Of a stretch of DNA of 7,850 bases, positions 6,657 to 7,850 are shown one piece after another. The position numbers and the translations under genes are program-made. The DNA lies in contig JAQYPI010000096.1 in assembly GCA_028726925.1 (NCBI GenBank), positions 1 to 7,850 on the forward strand. The letters are read 5' to 3'. The notes under the pieces are model-generated. The model saw only the letters and a list, made by a program, of their open reading frames with translations. It had not been told where the DNA came from and did no database searches. The stretch comes from Caryophanales bacterium (lineage in GTDB: Bacteria > Bacillota_I > Bacilli_A > RFN20 > CAG-826). Every line of letters begins with the position of its first letter. Position 1 is the first letter of the stretch.

Positions 6657-6812
6657 GTTTACAAAAACTAAAAAAATTCTCAATTTTTGAAAGTTGTTGA
6701 TATAAGGTCAATTGCATTAACGATTTAAGCGTGGACACTGGTAAGAAATAAGATTGCATTCGTGCCAAAATCCCCGTTCTTTGCCAATAGATTCGAAGCC
6801 TATTTCATAAAC

Positions 6813-6842
6813 TGCTAGAGTTCTAGCAATTCTTGAAATAGA
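6813..6842 (+). repeat. Palindromic repeat, copy 3 (right end of ATPase B cassette)
   Basis: A 30-bp exact duplicate of copy 2, same orientation, 1722 bp downstream. Its right edge overlaps the T-tract that ends the putative minus-strand small RNA. No protein gene starts here, so this copy cannot be explained as an operator of an adjacent gene. Confidence 0.92.
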
Positions 6843-6902
6843 AAAGGCCCCCGGAAAGGAGGGTAGGGGCCTGCTCACGGAAAACGAGGAGAAGCCGTGA
6901 GC
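6838..6902 (-). ncRNA. Putative small RNA with two anti-Shine-Dalgarno loops
   Basis: About 65 nt, read from 6902 down to about 6838. Stem 1 is an 8-bp perfect helix, GCTCACGG/CCGTGAGC (6902-6895 and 6880-6873), with the 14-nt loop CTTCTCCTCGTTTT. Stem 2 is AGGCCCC/GGGGCCT (6872-6866 and 6851-6845), with the 14-nt loop TACCCTCCTTTCCG, followed by TTTCTATTT. The promoter upstream predicts a start at exactly base 6902, the first base of stem 1. Both loops contain CTCCT, complementary to ribosome binding sites. Loops of this kind occur in known trans-acting small RNAs such as the C-rich-loop RNAs of Firmicutes. I do not recognise this as a named family. It could instead be a two-hairpin backup terminator for the tRNA operon. 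Confidence 0.55.
6842..6872 (-). terminator. Terminator of the putative small RNA
   Basis: Minus strand: AGGCCCC, 14-nt loop, GGGGCCT, then TTTC. The stem is 7 bp and G/C-rich; the U-tract is short and broken (TTTTCTATTTC counting the last stem base). The loop is longer than usual for a pure terminator. Confidence 0.55.
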
Positions 6903-6908
6903 CCAATT

Positions 6909-6939
6909 ATTGTAGCAAGCGAAAGAAGAACTGTCTCAA
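6909..6939 (-). promoter_or_regulatory. Extended -10 promoter of the putative small RNA
   Basis: Minus strand: TGC-TACAAT, an extended -10 with TACAAT at 6914-6909. The -35 region TTGAGACA (6939-6932) reads GAGACA with an ideal 17-bp spacer or TTGAGA with 19 bp. The start point calculated from the -10 box is 6902, at the edge of the first stem. It lies after the tRNA operon terminator, so it marks a separate transcript. Confidence 0.55.
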
Positions 6940-6964
6940 AAAGTTCCTGAACCCCGCCCAGAAA

Positions 6965-6988
6965 GAAAAAGCCCCGATCTCTCGGGGC
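6965..6988 (-). terminator. Terminator of the tRNA-Asp/tRNA-Gly operon
   Basis: Minus strand: GCCCCGA-GAGA-TCGGGGC (6988-6971), a 7-bp stem with a tetraloop, followed by TTTTTCTTTC. It lies 12 nt beyond the CCA end of tRNA-Gly. Confidence 0.88.
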
Positions 6989-7000
6989 GTATCCGCTTGT

Positions 7001-7074
7001 TGGAGCAGGTGACGGGAATCGGACCCGCATAACCAGCTTGGAAGGCTGGTGTTCTACCACTGAACTACACCTGC
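7001..7074 (-). tRNA. tRNA-Gly (anticodon TCC) with unusual T-loop
   Basis: 74 nt including encoded CCA. The acceptor stem GCAGGTG/CACCTGC, D-arm GTTC/GAAC with G18-G19, anticodon stem-loop CCAGC-CTTCCAA-GCTGG, T-stem GCGGG/CCCGT and discriminator T73 are all as expected. The T-loop reads TCCGATT where nearly every tRNA has TTCRANY, so position 55 is C instead of the base that becomes pseudouridine. The rest of the molecule is intact. It is cotranscribed with tRNA-Asp, 7 nt downstream of it. It could be a functional variant, a specialised tRNA or a sequencing error. Confidence 0.96.
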
Positions 7075-7081
7075 AAGTCGC

Positions 7082-7158
7082 TGGCGGACCATACGGGATT
7101 CGAACCCGTGGTCTCTTCCGTGACAGGGAAGCATGTTAGGCCGCTACACCAATGGTCC
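7082..7158 (-). tRNA. tRNA-Asp (anticodon GTC)
   Basis: 77 nt including encoded CCA. The acceptor stem is GGACCAT/ATGGTCC with discriminator G73, the identity base for Asp. The anticodon stem-loop is CTTCC-CTGTCAC-GGAAG and the T-loop is the standard TTCGAAT. It is the first gene of a two-tRNA transcription unit starting at the promoter at 7169-7197, whose predicted start is only about 4 nt upstream. Confidence 0.98.
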
Positions 7159-7168
7159 AGCGGCGATA

Positions 7169-7197
7169 AATATACCATAAAGGAAGAATGTCGCCAA
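7169..7197 (-). promoter_or_regulatory. Promoter of the tRNA operon
   Basis: Minus strand: -35 TTGGCG (7197-7192), a 17-bp spacer, and -10 TATATT (7174-7169) preceded by TGG, an extended -10. The predicted start near 7162 is just ahead of tRNA-Asp, as is common for tRNA units. Confidence 0.8.
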
Positions 7198-7219
7198 ATC
7201 TTTTTTGTCCCGGCTAGCG

Positions 7220-7242
7220 AAAAACCCCGGCCGAAGCCGGGG
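7220..7242 (-). terminator. Terminator after trxA
   Basis: Minus strand: CCCCGGC-TTCG-GCCGGGG (7242-7225), a 7-bp G/C stem closed by a stable TTCG tetraloop, followed by TTTTT. It begins 8 nt after the trxA stop and separates trxA from the tRNA promoter. Confidence 0.92.
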
Positions 7243-7250
7243 CATGTCGC

Positions 7251-7556
7251 TTATTTGCCGAGCCAGGAAAGCAACGCGGCCTCGGGGGCGAAGCCGATCT
7301 TGGTGCCAAGCACGGTCCCGTCCTTCATATGGACGAGGGTCGGGATGCTGTTGACGCCGAATTTCGCGGCCGCCTGGGGCACTTTGTCCACGTCGACGCG
7401 GAGAACGCTTAGTTCCGGGTGCCCTTCCGCGATCTTCGCGACGATCGGGGCGATCATGCGGCACGGGCCGCACCAAGTCGCGTAGAAGTCGATGAGGACC
7501 TCGCCTTCGTTCATGCCGGCGAGGAATTCTTCGTAGGTGCTGATTTCTTTTTCCAT
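7251..7556 (-). CDS. trxA: Thioredoxin
   Basis: The product has 101 residues, the usual length of a bacterial thioredoxin. The ATG at 7556 follows AGGAGG with a 9-nt gap. The redox-active WCGPC is at residues 28-32, after the conserved IDFYAT strand, and the cis-proline loop SIPT is at 70-73. It is a cytoplasmic protein that reduces disulfides in client enzymes such as ribonucleotide reductase, using electrons from thioredoxin reductase (family knowledge; no reductase gene is in the window). It lies 27 nt after the TraX-family stop codon with no promoter seen between, so the two are probably cotranscribed. A strong terminator follows directly. Confidence 0.97.
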   Translation of the reverse strand: MEKEISTYEEFLAGMNEGEVLIDFYATWCGPCRMIAPIVAKIAEGHPELSVLRVDVDKVPQAAAKFGVNSIPTLVHMKDGTVLGTKIGFAPEAALLSWLGK

Positions 7557-7583
7557 GGGGTTAAACCTCCTGTTTCAGCCTAA

Positions 7584-7850
7584 TCATAAGGCAAAGATCA
7601 GGAAAAGGACAACGAGATGCACCGGGAAATAGAGATAGGTGATCCACCGGAAAGCCTTCGAGTCGTATCCCCTCTTGCCGTTATAGAGGTATAGAAGCGG
7701 GATCGAAAGGAGGCTATAAGTCTCAAAAGACATGTCAAACGCCCCGGATAGTTCCCTACCCGGGGTGAGGTAAGTGATGCCCCAAAGGGCGAGGGTGACG
7801 ATGGCGAAGAGGAGGCAGGACATCTCATTTAGCCTCTTCCTGCCTTCGAG
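7584..7850 (-). CDS. TraX-family membrane protein, 5'-partial
   Basis: The frame is open to the right edge of the window, so only the last 88 residues are present; the family is usually well over 200. The visible part has about three hydrophobic segments (LLFAIVTLALWGITYL, YSLLSIPLLYLY, ITYLYFPVHLVVLFLIFAL). It also has the C-terminal signature of the TraX family, LYNGKRG followed by a YFPVHL-like motif. TraX of the F plasmid is needed for pilin N-acetylation. Chromosomal homologues in Firmicutes are multi-pass, acyltransferase-like proteins of uncertain substrate. The ATG at 7823 is internal, not a start. It is probably cotranscribed with trxA. Confidence 0.78.
   Translation of the reverse strand, partial: LEGRKRLNEMSCLLFAIVTLALWGITYLTPGRELSGAFDMSFETYSLLSIPLLYLYNGKRGYDSKAFRWITYLYFPVHLVVLFLIFAL

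Noticed and set aside
6787..6806. tRNA remnant suggested by a TTCGAA-containing loop
   Set aside because: Only a T-arm-like 5-bp stem is present; no anticodon arm or acceptor stem can be found around it.
5018..6842. CRISPR array or tracrRNA suggested by the repeated palindrome
   Set aside because: Only three copies at irregular spacing (73 and 1722 bp), the unit is a near-complete palindrome, and no cas gene or spacer-like interval is present.

Overview
The window looks like a bacterial chromosome segment of mixed composition. Strong AGGAGG-type ribosome binding sites, two tRNA genes with encoded CCA, sigma-70-like promoters, short intrinsic terminators and an InlB-like repeat in a surface protein suggest a Bacillota (Bacilli-like) host, perhaps an uncultured gut or rumen lineage. 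That placement is inference; no marker gene here fixes the taxonomy.

Layout. Positions 2-1657 (+) hold the 3' part of a large extracellular, beta-rich surface protein. About 900 bp without a convincing gene follow, ending in four tandem 23-bp repeats (2327-2418). Next is a membrane-anchored HNH nuclease-like protein (2557-3396, +). It converges on an AAA+ ATPase of the AAA_14/DUF4143 type (3696-4994, -). A second, clearly different ATPase of the same superfamily is divergent to it (5266-6588, +). Three copies of a 28-30 bp repeat built on the palindrome TGCTAGA-n2-TCTAGCA lie between and beyond the two ATPases. Two of them, identical over 30 bp, bracket the second ATPase like the ends of a cassette. 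The leader of the second ATPase also carries a 20-bp direct repeat.

The right end is a compact housekeeping region, all on the minus strand: the 3' end of a TraX-family membrane protein gene, trxA (thioredoxin) and a terminator, then a promoter driving tRNA-Asp(GTC) and tRNA-Gly(TCC), ending in a terminator. Just downstream I find what looks like an undescribed small RNA of about 65 nt (6902 to about 6838, -). It has an extended -10 promoter whose predicted start is the first base of an 8-bp stem. It consists of two stem-loops, each with a 14-nt C/U-rich loop complementary to Shine-Dalgarno sequences, and the second hairpin doubles as terminator.

How the parts may fit: TraX, trxA and the tRNAs form ordinary transcription units. 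The HNH gene, the two ATPases and their repeats look like an accessory island inserted next to tRNA genes. The most interesting items are the putative small RNA, the repeat-bracketed ATPase cassette, and a tRNA-Gly whose T-loop has C instead of the near-universal T at position 55.
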